Source: Flavobacteriaceae bacterium (GTDB lineage Bacteria > Bacteroidota > Bacteroidia > Flavobacteriales > Flavobacteriaceae). From it: a stretch of 63,434 nt of DNA. The DNA lies in NCBI GenBank assembly GCA_017852395.1, contig JAFMLE010000012.1:1-63434 (forward strand), read 5' to 3'. Position numbers and translations under genes: made by a program. The notes below the pieces were generated by a model, which was not told where the DNA came from, made no database searches, and saw nothing but the letters and a program-made list of their open reading frames with translations. This document shows, piece by piece, positions 35,653-43,999 of the stretch (within the stretch, counting starts at the first letter, position 1; the number at the start of each line of letters is the position of its first letter).

Positions 35653-35682
35653 TTGGGTGATCCGTACAAGCCCTTATTTTTG
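35653..35682 (+). promoter_or_regulatory. Consensus promoter of the DUF2911 gene
   Basis: A TTG at 35653-35655 (within TTTTG) and TATTTTTG at 35675-35682 are separated by 19 bases, a full match to the Bacteroidota pattern. The ATG follows at 35698. Confidence 0.72.
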
Positions 35683-35697
35683 TCGAAAACATTTATT

Positions 35698-36537
35698 ATG
35701 AGAATCTATATCAGTACAATTTTAGTGTTTATTGCTAGTGGTCTAATGGCTCAAATGCAGGCCCCGCAGCCGAGTCCTTCTGCAACGCTCAAGCAGACAG
35801 TTGGTTTAACCGAAATATCCATCGAATATTCTAGACCCGCCATGCGTGGACGTGTTATTATGGGGGATTTGGTGCCCTATGGAACCCTTTGGAGAACTGG
35901 CGCCAATGCAAACTCTACGATTCAATTTTCAGATCCGGTATCCATAGGATCTACTACAATCCCTGCTGGAACCTATGCGATATTTACCCGACCAGGTAAA
36001 ACAATGTGGGAGGTATTTTTCTACACTAAAACCGATAATTGGGGTGCCCCAACAAGTTGGGATGTACAAGCGGTAGCCGCAACCTACGAAGCTGAGGTGC
36101 ATGCCCTTTCAGAAACGGTTTCTTCGTTTACCATTTCAATTGGGTCAATTACCAATAATGATGCGGTATTGGAAATTTCTTGGGAAAATACCAAAGTAGG
36201 TATTCCAATTGCTGTGCCTACCAAAGAAAAAATGCAAAAAAATATAGCGGCGGTTATGCAAAACAATCCTAAAGCACAAGACTATTATAGTGCAGCGGTG
36301 TATTATTTGCAAGAAGGTCTTGATCTTCAACAAGCCAAAAGTTGGATGGAGTTGTCCCTTAAAGAAAACGGTGAAGCCTATTGGGTGCACCGTCAATATG
36401 CATTGATCTTAGCGGGTCTTAACGAAATGGACGCTGCTATTGCTGCTGCCAAGACCTCCTTAGAACTTGCAGAAAAAGCGGGTAATCAAGATTATGTCAA
36501 AATGAACACCGAATCCATTGCTGCATGGCAAAAATGA
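35698..36537 (+). CDS. DUF2911 protein with C-terminal helical extension
   Basis: A 279-residue secreted protein with a signal peptide ending near GLMAQ. DUF2911 spans about residues 25-170: IEYSRPAMRGRVIMG, GTLWRTGANANSTIQF and DNWGAPTSW are the family hallmarks. About 100 residues follow that look like TPR-type helices (YYLQEGLDLQQAKSWMELSLKEN, then ALILAGLNEMDAAIAAAKTSLELAEKAG). The function of DUF2911 is unknown. I start at ATG 35698; the longer open frame would cover the promoter. A shorter DUF2911 protein is encoded at 60.4-60.9 kb. Confidence 0.85.
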   Translation: MRIYISTILVFIASGLMAQMQAPQPSPSATLKQTVGLTEISIEYSRPAMRGRVIMGDLVPYGTLWRTGANANSTIQFSDPVSIGSTTIPAGTYAIFTRPGKTMWEVFFYTKTDNWGAPTSWDVQAVAATYEAEVHALSETVSSFTISIGSITNNDAVLEISWENTKVGIPIAVPTKEKMQKNIAAVMQNNPKAQDYYSAAVYYLQEGLDLQQAKSWMELSLKENGEAYWVHRQYALILAGLNEMDAAIAAAKTSLELAEKAGNQDYVKMNTESIAAWQK

Positions 36538-36562
36538 TCGTTATAATTTTATAAAAACACAT

Positions 36563-36595
36563 AAAGCCCACTGCACAGCAAGTGGGCTTTTTTTT
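36563..36595 (+). terminator. Terminator between DUF2911 and the thioesterase
   Basis: A 10-bp stem, AAAGCCCACT/AGTGGGCTTT (36563-36572 and 36581-36590), with an 8-base loop and a T-run follows the DUF2911 gene. It sits in the 56-base convergent gap; the opposite strand has a weaker U-rich tail, so it may work both ways. Confidence 0.85.
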
Positions 36596-37457
36596 AAGAA
36601 AACGTCCGGATAACCCCTTCTTGAGAAACCGAAGCAATCAAGGTGCCTTCTTGGCTATAGATCCGTCCGTTGGCAAATCCACGGGCGTTGGATGCACTCG
36701 GAGATTCGATGGCATAAAGAACCCATTCGTCAAGCTTAAATTTTCTATGAAACCACATGGCATGATCCAAACTGGCCATAAACATCTGTGCTCGATTAAA
36801 TTTTCCTCGATGGGGTTGTACGGCAGTGATAAGCAAGTTATAATCCGATGCAAAAGCGAGGATTTGGTGCTGCTGAGCAAGACTGAGTTCTGCGGCACTG
36901 CTGTTGACTTTGAACCATACATGGCGTTCGGGTCGCGAGGGTTGATTGCTGGTAGGGTCAATGTGTTCTACAGAACGAAATTCTAAAATCTCAGGACGTA
37001 TTGCAGTGAGCATTGTGTAAAGCTCAGGGGATTTTTTTTGCAAATATTCGAGTTGCTTTTGGTCGGGGAGCAATACCTCTGGGGGGAGCACGTTGGGTTT
37101 TTCGACTTGATGATCCATTCCAGTTTGTTCCTTTTGAAAAGAAACTGCCATAACAAAGATTGCTTTGTTTTCTTGTAAAGCTGTGATTCTTCGGGTAGTA
37201 AAACTTTTACCATCTCGTAGGGTTTCTACACGATATTGTACCGGGAGGTCTAATTTTCCTTGCAAAATAAAATATCCATGAAGTGAATGTGCAAGTCGAT
37301 CGTCGGGTACCGTTTGATAGGCTGCATTGAGTGCTTGCCCCAGAACCTGACCTCCAAAGACACGCCCCCATGGGGTTAGGTAGTTGTTGCCTTCAAATAG
37401 ATGATTGTCAATTTTTTGAAGGGTTAGTAGGTCGATGAGTTCGTTAAGGGTTTTCAT
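36594..37457 (-). CDS. tesB: Acyl-CoA thioesterase II (TesB-like)
   Basis: A 287-residue double-hotdog thioesterase that releases fatty acids from acyl-CoA. The first hotdog shows FEGNNYLTPWGRVFGGQVLGQALNAA (near residue 20) and AHSLHGYFILQG. The second has AFASDYNLLITAVQPHRG (catalytic Asp near residue 208) and SLDHAMWFHRKFKLDEWVLYAIESPSASNARGF near the C-terminus with the family Gln/Thr-type region. Its start overlaps the symporter stop by 14 bases, implying cotranscription. Confidence 0.9.
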   Translation of the reverse strand: MKTLNELIDLLTLQKIDNHLFEGNNYLTPWGRVFGGQVLGQALNAAYQTVPDDRLAHSLHGYFILQGKLDLPVQYRVETLRDGKSFTTRRITALQENKAIFVMAVSFQKEQTGMDHQVEKPNVLPPEVLLPDQKQLEYLQKKSPELYTMLTAIRPEILEFRSVEHIDPTSNQPSRPERHVWFKVNSSAAELSLAQQHQILAFASDYNLLITAVQPHRGKFNRAQMFMASLDHAMWFHRKFKLDEWVLYAIESPSASNARGFANGRIYSQEGTLIASVSQEGVIRTFS

Positions 37458-39114
37458 TTTTCATTAATTTTTGAAGCAATATTGCAAGGATTAGGGTTGA
37501 AAATGCACCGAGGACGTTGAGCCACAAAAAAGACACCAAATTGTTGTAATAGACTACAAAAACTACTATTTCTGAAAGAATAGCAGCGTAAAAAACAGCA
37601 TTGCCACGTATGTTTTTTAGGAAAAAAGCAATCAGAAACACGCCCAGAATTGTTCCGTAGAACAAGGACCCGATGATATTGACCAACTGAATTAGATTTT
37701 CAAATAAATTTCCTACACTGGCAAAAAGTATCGCAATTATTCCCCAAAAAAGAGTGAATAATTGCGCCATGGATACATAGTGTTTTTCTGATTTTTGGGG
37801 ACGATGCACTTTATAAAGATCAACGAGGCTTGTTGCAGAAAGGGCATTGAGTTCGGAGGCAGTAGAGCTCATTGCGGCTGAAAAAATCATAGCCAAAAGC
37901 AGTCCGATTAAACCCTTGGGAAGGTGGTCTAAAATAAAAGTGATAAAGACATAGTCTTTATCATTCACTTCGGCATCGGGGTTGGCTTTCAGAATGAGGC
38001 TTTTGGCCTGTTCGCGAATTTCTTTGTTTTGTTGTTCAAGATTTAAAAATTCTTTTTGAAGTGTTTTATTTTCATAGAAATCGGGAAGTAGTAACAGTTG
38101 TTTTTTAACGGCAGTCAGTCGGTCGTTAGTTTTTTGTAAGCTCTGAAATTCTGGCCCATAGTCTGAACGTATGGTTTGGCTGACCGCTTGGGCATTAAAA
38201 TGGATTGGTGCCTTTTCGAATTGGTAAAATACGAAAACCAAAACCCCAACCAGTAATATGAAAAATTGCAGGGGTACTTTGAGCAGTCCATTCATAATCA
38301 ACCCCATTTGTGAGGCTTTAACGGATCTGGCAGACAGATAGCGTTGCACTTGACTTTGATCAGTTCCAAAATACGATAGTGCTAAAAATAGCCCGCCAGT
38401 TATACCACTCCAAAAGGTATAGCGGTTGTTTGGGTCAAAGCTAAAATCCAGTACGTTTAATTTTTGATTGATTCCTGCCAAGCGCAGACTGTCGTTAAGT
38501 GTAACGGATTCGGGCAACGCGTAGAGGGTATAGCAAAAAGCACCAATCAATCCCAAAAAAATAACAAGCATTTGTTGTTTTTGTGTCACATTTACCGCTC
38601 GTGTACCCCCAATCATCGTATAGGCAACGACCAAAAGTCCGATTACTACGGTCAGAAGTTTTAGGTTCCATCCCAAAATTATACTCAAAATGATGGCCGG
38701 TGCATAGATCGTAACCCCAGCGGCTAATCCTCTTTGCACCAAAAATAAGACCGCGGTTAGGGTGCGTGTTTTGAGGTCAAAGCGTTTTTCTAAAAATTCA
38801 TAAGCCGTATAGACATTGAGTTTGTGATATACAGGGATAAAAAACAAACAGATGATAATCATGGCAAAGGGAAGCCCAAAATAGAACTGTACGAATCCCA
38901 TGCCATCATGAAAGGCTTGTCCAGGAGTGGACAAAAAGGTAATGGCACTGGCTTGTGTTGCCATTACCGAAAATCCAACGGTCCACCATTTGGCCGACTG
39001 CCCACCGCGGATGTAGTCATTGACATCCTGATGGGAATTATTCTTCCAAATGCCATAAAACACAATGAAAAGTAATGTACTGGCTAAAATGATCCAATCG
39101 ATATTTTCCATCAT
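37444..39114 (-). CDS. Sodium:solute symporter (SSS family)
   Basis: A 556-residue membrane protein with about 13-14 helices, of the SSS family that couples solute uptake to sodium. The N-terminal part has GGQSAKWWTVGFSVMATQASAITFLSTPGQAFHDG, typical of the family, and AYTMIGGTRAVNVTQKQQM near residue 160. A hydrophilic insert (~80 residues near 330-410, with coiled-coil character) interrupts the helices and is longer than in classic members. I start at ATG 39114 because upstream codons overlap the PIG-L gene and look noncoding. The substrate is unknown; sugars, sialic acid or small carboxylates are candidates. Confidence 0.87.
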   Translation of the reverse strand: MMENIDWIILASTLLFIVFYGIWKNNSHQDVNDYIRGGQSAKWWTVGFSVMATQASAITFLSTPGQAFHDGMGFVQFYFGLPFAMIIICLFFIPVYHKLNVYTAYEFLEKRFDLKTRTLTAVLFLVQRGLAAGVTIYAPAIILSIILGWNLKLLTVVIGLLVVAYTMIGGTRAVNVTQKQQMLVIFLGLIGAFCYTLYALPESVTLNDSLRLAGINQKLNVLDFSFDPNNRYTFWSGITGGLFLALSYFGTDQSQVQRYLSARSVKASQMGLIMNGLLKVPLQFFILLVGVLVFVFYQFEKAPIHFNAQAVSQTIRSDYGPEFQSLQKTNDRLTAVKKQLLLLPDFYENKTLQKEFLNLEQQNKEIREQAKSLILKANPDAEVNDKDYVFITFILDHLPKGLIGLLLAMIFSAAMSSTASELNALSATSLVDLYKVHRPQKSEKHYVSMAQLFTLFWGIIAILFASVGNLFENLIQLVNIIGSLFYGTILGVFLIAFFLKNIRGNAVFYAAILSEIVVFVVYYNNLVSFLWLNVLGAFSTLILAILLQKLMKNENP

Positions 39115-39199
39115 TGATAAAATTTCATGAACAGATAAAAAGCGACCCAATACATCAGATTGCAAAGAACTAAATAGGTGTATATTTTTTTTGACATTA

Positions 39200-41650
39200 T
39201 TAGTGATATGAGATAAGGTTGGCCAACAATCTATAGGCTCCAGGGACTCCAGCGGGCAATTGTCTAAACAGGCTAAGCCCTGTAAAAATAAACTTTCCTT
39301 CTCCATAATTAGCAACCAAAAGTGCTCCTTTTTTGGGGCTTTCGCCGGCATCATTTAGAGAAATCAATGGGGTGTAGTTTGCATCCCATTGCCCAGCAAA
39401 ATACAAACCGCGTTCTTGGACCCAGCCCTCGAAATCTTTTTCGGTTAATGCATTAGGGGTGTTGAAAATGGGATGTTTCGAATCGAGTAGGGTAACGGCT
39501 GCAAACTCGTCAGTAACACGGTCCCGAGACAATTGGATGGGATAGGGACCTATATTTTTAGTTTTTATACCTCTACTAGTATTGTATTGTACAACTACGG
39601 TACCGCCGCTGGCAACAAAATCCCAAAGCATTTGATCTTTAAAGTTCCAAGCATCACCAACATTGAAACTACGAATCCCCAAAATCACCGTATTGAAATT
39701 TTTTAGCCATTCTGATGTAAGTTCGGCCACAGCAATTTCATCGACTTCAATGCCAATATTTCTGAGCGCTTCAGGAATTTTGTCTCCCGCTCCTTCGATA
39801 TATCCGACGCGTTTTTCGGAGGACCTAATGTCCAGTTTTGCCACAGTTGCTTCGGCTGCTTGCAGCATATATTGCTTAGTGATGTGCGGATAGGCGATGG
39901 GAGTCAATTTTTTATCATAGGTAGATTGCTTGGTTTTTACGATTGGGAATATGCTTTTTTTGGTATCGTTTTCAGCTATTGTGATCAAAAATTCGTACCG
40001 CTGTTCTTCTCCTTTTGTCTCCATTTTGATCGGTATGGATTGGGGGGCTATGTGCCAATTTTTAGGAATATCGATTTCCAATTGCCCATTGACACTGGTT
40101 TTTGCATAGTTTTTAACGGTAGCGGTTACTTTAAGTTCTGACCCTTCAGAAATTAGATACACTTCTTCGTCTAAAGTAACAGCGAGTTCTGGCAAGATTT
40201 GATAGGGTTGAATGACTTCTCCAGCTATGGGATCTGTGGTGCGGTAGGTGAGGGGTATCTCCAATTGGATGGGTACTTCAAAAAGCTTTACGGTTAGCGT
40301 GCCATGAATAGTAGGTGTTTCTGGCAAACCAATCCAATTGGTGTTTTCAACGTGATACATGCCCAACGACCCCTTGTTTGTAAGCCAATAAGGCACCGTA
40401 AGTTGGTTTGGGCTCCTAAACGTAATGGATTGCGTCACCGGTTCGTTTTTGGAAGCTCTTGTACCGATTTCAAACGATTGTTTTTCAACAGAAAAACGAT
40501 CTACAAATAAATCGATTGCTGTGGGATTTACGACCCGTATTTGGGTATTAAGATTTTGGTTTGGGGTGCCATATTCTTCTGAAGTATAAAATGCGACATC
40601 CCAACCGCCACAAGCAACGATTAATTCTTGTATTTCTTGAGTTTTGATGGTTTTCCAGTGGTCATCCTCAAGGTTTTGAATGGCTTGGTATATTTCAACC
40701 AATTGGGGTAGTGATTTTGAGGGATTAGAAAAATCAAAATCATGGAAAACTTGTGTAATTTTTTCTCCAATTTTAGTTCCTCCTTTTATACGATTCCAGC
40801 TGGTATCGATACCCTCAAAAGGATCATTGTTTTGGATTGAAGCCCCCTTGATAAGCTCTAGATATTCGAGTTCTTTACCCAAAGTAGGGGTGCTTCCAAA
40901 CCCTTGGGATTTATGTTGACTCCTACTTTTTGCTGCAATGGTCGCATTGGAAATCCCCAGTATTGGGTCAAATTTCCCCACGTCTATACTAGTTAGGTTT
41001 TGCTTGTTGGCAGCTTCAAATTTTTCTTGACTTCCATAAAACCACCATGAGGTGTTAAAAAAGAGGCGTTTGGGCTGCCATGGTTTTTCGTTTGTACTCT
41101 TATAACTTGGATCAGCGGCTAGATCAAAAGCATTGACGCTCAACATGGCTGAACTGGTATGATGTCCGTGTGTAGTTCCGGGAGTGCGGTGGTTAAATCG
41201 GTTGATAATCAGATCGGGCTTAAAAGCTCTTATGCGATCGACAACTTGTTCTTGCACCGTCTTTTGATCCCAAATCGTTAGTGTTTCGTCAGGGTGCTTG
41301 GAGTATCCAAAGTCGTTGGCACTGGTAAAAAACTGGGTTCCCCCATCGATTTTACGGGCTTCTAAAAGTTCTTGCGTCCGAATAAGACCAAGTCCCTCAC
41401 GCAGTTCGGTACCGATGAGGTTTTGCCCACCATCCCCTCTTGTCATCGACAAGTAAGCGGTACGTGCATGCAAATGATTTGAAAAATAAGAGATCATGCG
41501 CGTGTTTTCGTCATCAGGATGTGCACCGACATAGAGGACGCTACCTAAAAAATTGAGCCGTTGAATTTTTCGATATATTTCTGCACTGTTCTGCCCAAAG
41601 GCACTGCCCAGTGTGCTTATTAGGATTAGTAATGGGATGATTTTTCTCAT
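39200..41650 (-). CDS. Large PIG-L family deacetylase, secreted
   Basis: An 816-residue protein with a signal peptide ending near AFGQ. The PIG-L/LmbE domain is N-terminal: VGAHPDDENTRM (about residues 42-53) and MTRGDGGQNLIG, with HTSSAML and THGHHTSS near 168-172 as further metal ligands. Such enzymes remove acetyl groups from GlcNAc-type sugars. The middle is beta-rich. The last ~190 residues resemble a ThuA/GATase-like Rossmann region (VILGIRSFNVGDAWNF, FVASGGTVVVQYNTSRG). This long architecture is common in Bacteroidota. It precedes the symporter and may process a sugar that the symporter imports. Confidence 0.85.
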   Translation of the reverse strand: MRKIIPLLILISTLGSAFGQNSAEIYRKIQRLNFLGSVLYVGAHPDDENTRMISYFSNHLHARTAYLSMTRGDGGQNLIGTELREGLGLIRTQELLEARKIDGGTQFFTSANDFGYSKHPDETLTIWDQKTVQEQVVDRIRAFKPDLIINRFNHRTPGTTHGHHTSSAMLSVNAFDLAADPSYKSTNEKPWQPKRLFFNTSWWFYGSQEKFEAANKQNLTSIDVGKFDPILGISNATIAAKSRSQHKSQGFGSTPTLGKELEYLELIKGASIQNNDPFEGIDTSWNRIKGGTKIGEKITQVFHDFDFSNPSKSLPQLVEIYQAIQNLEDDHWKTIKTQEIQELIVACGGWDVAFYTSEEYGTPNQNLNTQIRVVNPTAIDLFVDRFSVEKQSFEIGTRASKNEPVTQSITFRSPNQLTVPYWLTNKGSLGMYHVENTNWIGLPETPTIHGTLTVKLFEVPIQLEIPLTYRTTDPIAGEVIQPYQILPELAVTLDEEVYLISEGSELKVTATVKNYAKTSVNGQLEIDIPKNWHIAPQSIPIKMETKGEEQRYEFLITIAENDTKKSIFPIVKTKQSTYDKKLTPIAYPHITKQYMLQAAEATVAKLDIRSSEKRVGYIEGAGDKIPEALRNIGIEVDEIAVAELTSEWLKNFNTVILGIRSFNVGDAWNFKDQMLWDFVASGGTVVVQYNTSRGIKTKNIGPYPIQLSRDRVTDEFAAVTLLDSKHPIFNTPNALTEKDFEGWVQERGLYFAGQWDANYTPLISLNDAGESPKKGALLVANYGEGKFIFTGLSLFRQLPAGVPGAYRLLANLISYH

Positions 41651-41702
41651 AGATTTTTGATTTCATCTGGATACGATGCATAGCAAATATTACACTTTCT
41701 CA

Positions 41703-42311
41703 TCAAAGAACATAATCGTTCAAAGGCGAATTGTCTAAAAGCCTTTCGAGCCGCTCAACAAATTGACTTAGGGGCAGTCCCACTACATTGGTATAGCTTC
41801 CTTCTATTTTTGAAATGGCGATTTTGCCAATCCAATCTTGGATTCCATAGCTGCCGGCTTTGTCGAGTGGGGGTTGTGTTTGTATGTAAAATTCGATTTC
41901 GTCCATCTTCAGCGCTCTAAAGGTCACTTTGGTGCTGCTGTGAAAACAACTTTGATCCCCATCTTTCAAAATTGCTATGGCGGTGATGACCTCGTGGGTA
42001 CTGTTTGATAATTGCTGTAACATTTGTGAGGCCTCTGCAGGGTTTTGTGGTTTCCCAAGACAGTTGCCCTTGTGCCATACGATGGTGTCTGCGGTGACGA
42101 TGATTTGATTTTTATTGGAATTTGACTTGAAGGGGTTCAATTTTTTCAGCGCTATATATTCGGCAATAGCGGCTCCACTCAGGGTTTCTGGAAAACTTTC
42201 ATCAATGGGATGTGTTTTGACCGTAAAAGGAATTCCTGTAGATTCTAAATAAGCTTTTCTCCGTGGCGAGCCACTGGCCAATATCAATTCATATCCTTTA
42301 AGATCAATCAT
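41703..42311 (-). CDS. maf: Maf family nucleotide pyrophosphatase
   Basis: A 202-residue house-cleaning pyrophosphatase that hydrolyses non-canonical or modified nucleoside triphosphates. Motifs are ILASGSPRRKAYLESTGI at the N-terminus, VTADTIVWHKGNCLGKP (near residue 70) and DKAGSYGIQDWIGKIAISKIEGSYTNVVGLPL near the C-terminus. I start at ATG 42311; a GTG one codon upstream is also open. It is the third gene of DUF2520-KdsC-like-Maf, an order I recall from Flavobacteriia. Confidence 0.92.
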   Translation of the reverse strand: MIDLKGYELILASGSPRRKAYLESTGIPFTVKTHPIDESFPETLSGAAIAEYIALKKLNPFKSNSNKNQIIVTADTIVWHKGNCLGKPQNPAEASQMLQQLSNSTHEVITAIAILKDGDQSCFHSSTKVTFRALKMDEIEFYIQTQPPLDKAGSYGIQDWIGKIAISKIEGSYTNVVGLPLSQFVERLERLLDNSPLNDYVL

Positions 42312-42323
42312 CACTAGGTATTG

Positions 42324-42842
42324 TTAGGCTTCGCCGTTTTGATCCCATTTTCCTTGAACACGCAGTACTTGTTCAATAACATCTCTTACACAGCCAGCCC
42401 CTCCATTACGGTGGGAGATGTAATTTGAAATATTTTTAATTTCAGGTACTGCATCTTGTGGACAAGCAGCTACCCCGACAAGCTCCATAACCGCTAAATC
42501 GGGTAAATCATCACCCATGTATAAAATGGTTTTGGGGTCCATCTGGTACGAATCTAAAAGGTCGGTATATGCCTCGATTTTGCGATGAGCGCCAAGATAT
42601 ATGTCATATATGCCTAGTGCTTTAAAGCGTTCTCGAACACCTTCGTTGGTCCCCCCAGTTATGATGGCAACACGGTATCCCTTTTGAAGGGCGCATTTTA
42701 GCGCATACCCATCTTTGGTATCCATTTCACGGAGCATTTCTCCAGTTTTGGTAATCAAAATTTTGCCATTGGTCAGCACACCATCTACATCAAAAATAAA
42801 AGTTGTAATGTGGTTGAGCAGTTCTTTATAGTTTTTCTTCAT
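42324..42842 (-). CDS. KdsC-like HAD phosphatase
   Basis: A 172-residue HAD-superfamily phosphatase of the C0 type related to KDO-8-phosphate phosphatase (KdsC). Motif I is FIFDVDGVLTNG (catalytic Asp near residues 18-20). YRVAIITGGTN is motif II and YMGDDLPDLAVM near 110-121 is motif III. It acts on a phosphosugar in sugar-nucleotide or KDO synthesis, but the substrate is not certain since no kdsA, kdsB or kdsD gene is near. It overlaps the end of the DUF2520 gene by 17 bases. Confidence 0.88.
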   Translation of the reverse strand: MKKNYKELLNHITTFIFDVDGVLTNGKILITKTGEMLREMDTKDGYALKCALQKGYRVAIITGGTNEGVRERFKALGIYDIYLGAHRKIEAYTDLLDSYQMDPKTILYMGDDLPDLAVMELVGVAACPQDAVPEIKNISNYISHRNGGAGCVRDVIEQVLRVQGKWDQNGEA

Positions 42843-43587
42843 GATATTTTTGAATGGATTGGGTTAGGCTTTCATATAGTTCCATATAGGGCGTAGTACT
42901 CAATTGCTTGAGGTGCTTTTTTAATGTTTGATGATCGTTTCTAATCGCAGGACCCGTTTGTGCTTCCTGTGGAGGCAAGGTTTGTAATTTTTGGGCCGTT
43001 TCTATAATCAAAGGGTGTAAAATCTCAAAGGGCAATTGATTTTTTTTACACAAATCAGCGCTTATTGCGTATAGATGGTTGCTAAAATTATTGGCAAAAA
43101 CGGCTGCAAGATGAAGTGTTGCACGTTGTGTTGAATCTACGCTATAGTATTTGGCATTGATCAGGCTGGCCAGGCGTGTCAACAAATCAAAATCATCCTT
43201 TTTTTCAGCTTCGATACAGATGGGTACACGGTCAATTTGGGGCAAGGCATTTTTGCTAAGGGTTTGCAAGGGGTAGAAAACGCCTTTTTGCTGGTGATCG
43301 TTTAAGATTTGAAGTGGTATACTACCTGCTGTATGAACGACCAAACCGCTAACGGTTAGAGATTTAGAAAAAGAAGCAATGGCATCATCGCTGATGCAAA
43401 TAAAATAAATATCGGCATTTTTGATTACCGAGGTCAAAGCGGTGGTTGTCTCGATGAGAAATTGGCTTTCGTCCCCTTTTGGCTGGCGCATATACCATTG
43501 TTTGATTTTTATTTGATTGCATGCAATGAATTGCGAAATCAAAAAATGTGCAGTGCGACCATTACCTAAAATGACAACTTCGATCAT
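42826..43587 (-). CDS. DUF2520/Rossmann-like oxidoreductase family protein
   Basis: A 253-residue protein. The N-terminal Rossmann motif reads VVILGNGRTAHFLISQF, followed by IYFICISDDAIASF and VVHTAGSIPLQIL, and then a helical DUF2520 region (AAVFANNFSNHLYAISADLC, GPAIRNDHQTLKKHL). It resembles ketopantoate reductase or prephenate dehydrogenase-like folds, but the reaction is unknown. It heads the Maf operon and is transcribed away from the small membrane protein gene. Confidence 0.85.
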   Translation of the reverse strand: MIEVVILGNGRTAHFLISQFIACNQIKIKQWYMRQPKGDESQFLIETTTALTSVIKNADIYFICISDDAIASFSKSLTVSGLVVHTAGSIPLQILNDHQQKGVFYPLQTLSKNALPQIDRVPICIEAEKKDDFDLLTRLASLINAKYYSVDSTQRATLHLAAVFANNFSNHLYAISADLCKKNQLPFEILHPLIIETAQKLQTLPPQEAQTGPAIRNDHQTLKKHLKQLSTTPYMELYESLTQSIQKYHEEKL

Positions 43588-43649
43588 AGTACAAAAGTAA
43601 CCAAACTTTCAATCTTCTTTTGTACATTTAAGTATCCTAAATCTTACCT

Positions 43650-43931
43650 ATGTCTCTCTACCAAAAATTCCGTCATTACTATTTGTCCAATTATTATATG
43701 ATGATTCCTTTATCCATCATATTGCTGACATGTATTGGTTCTGTTGCCGTGTATTTAATTACCCTAAAAGGGATGTACTCCAGTACATTTTTGATGATGT
43801 GTTTGTCCGTCATTGCAGCCGGAAGCTATCTTTCTGTATTATTGGCACAAATGCGAAAAAACTTTGTGTTTCTAATCTTTTTTATTGCCTTGTGTGTGCA
43901 ATTGCTTTTGATAGTCATCAATCTTCTGTGA
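43650..43931 (+). CDS. Small three-helix membrane protein
   Basis: A 93-residue hydrophobic protein with three transmembrane segments (about 15-37, 45-65 and 70-93) and a basic N-terminus. I do not recognise a family. It lies between the DUF2520 gene (divergent) and the cytochrome c biogenesis gene (68 bases downstream, with its own promoter-like element). It may be an assembly factor or unrelated. Confidence 0.6.
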   Translation: MSLYQKFRHYYLSNYYMMIPLSIILLTCIGSVAVYLITLKGMYSSTFLMMCLSVIAAGSYLSVLLAQMRKNFVFLIFFIALCVQLLLIVINLL

Positions 43932-43970
43932 TAAATTAGCAAAATCACCAGTCATTTCGAAAGGAGGGAC

Positions 43971-43978
43971 TATCTTTG
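43971..43978 (+). promoter_or_regulatory. -7 promoter element of the cytochrome c biogenesis gene
   Basis: TATCTTTG matches TAnnTTTG, 21 bases before ATG 44000. A TTTCG upstream could serve as a weak -33. The AAGGAGGG at 43961-43968 would lie upstream of the transcript start, so it is unlikely to be a ribosome site. Confidence 0.5.
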
Positions 43979-43999
43979 CAGCGAAAAAATGATGTTGTA

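Noticed and set aside
39115-39354. 80-residue N-terminal extension of the sodium:solute symporter
   Set aside because: It overlaps the 3' end of the PIG-L gene, lacks membrane segments and is not part of the family; the MMENIDW start at 39114 fits.
43961-43968. AAGGAGGG looking like a strong Shine-Dalgarno site before the cytochrome c biogenesis gene
   Set aside because: It is 32 bases before the chosen ATG and lies upstream of the TATCTTTG promoter element, so it is probably not in the mRNA. Other genes in the window also lack such sites.
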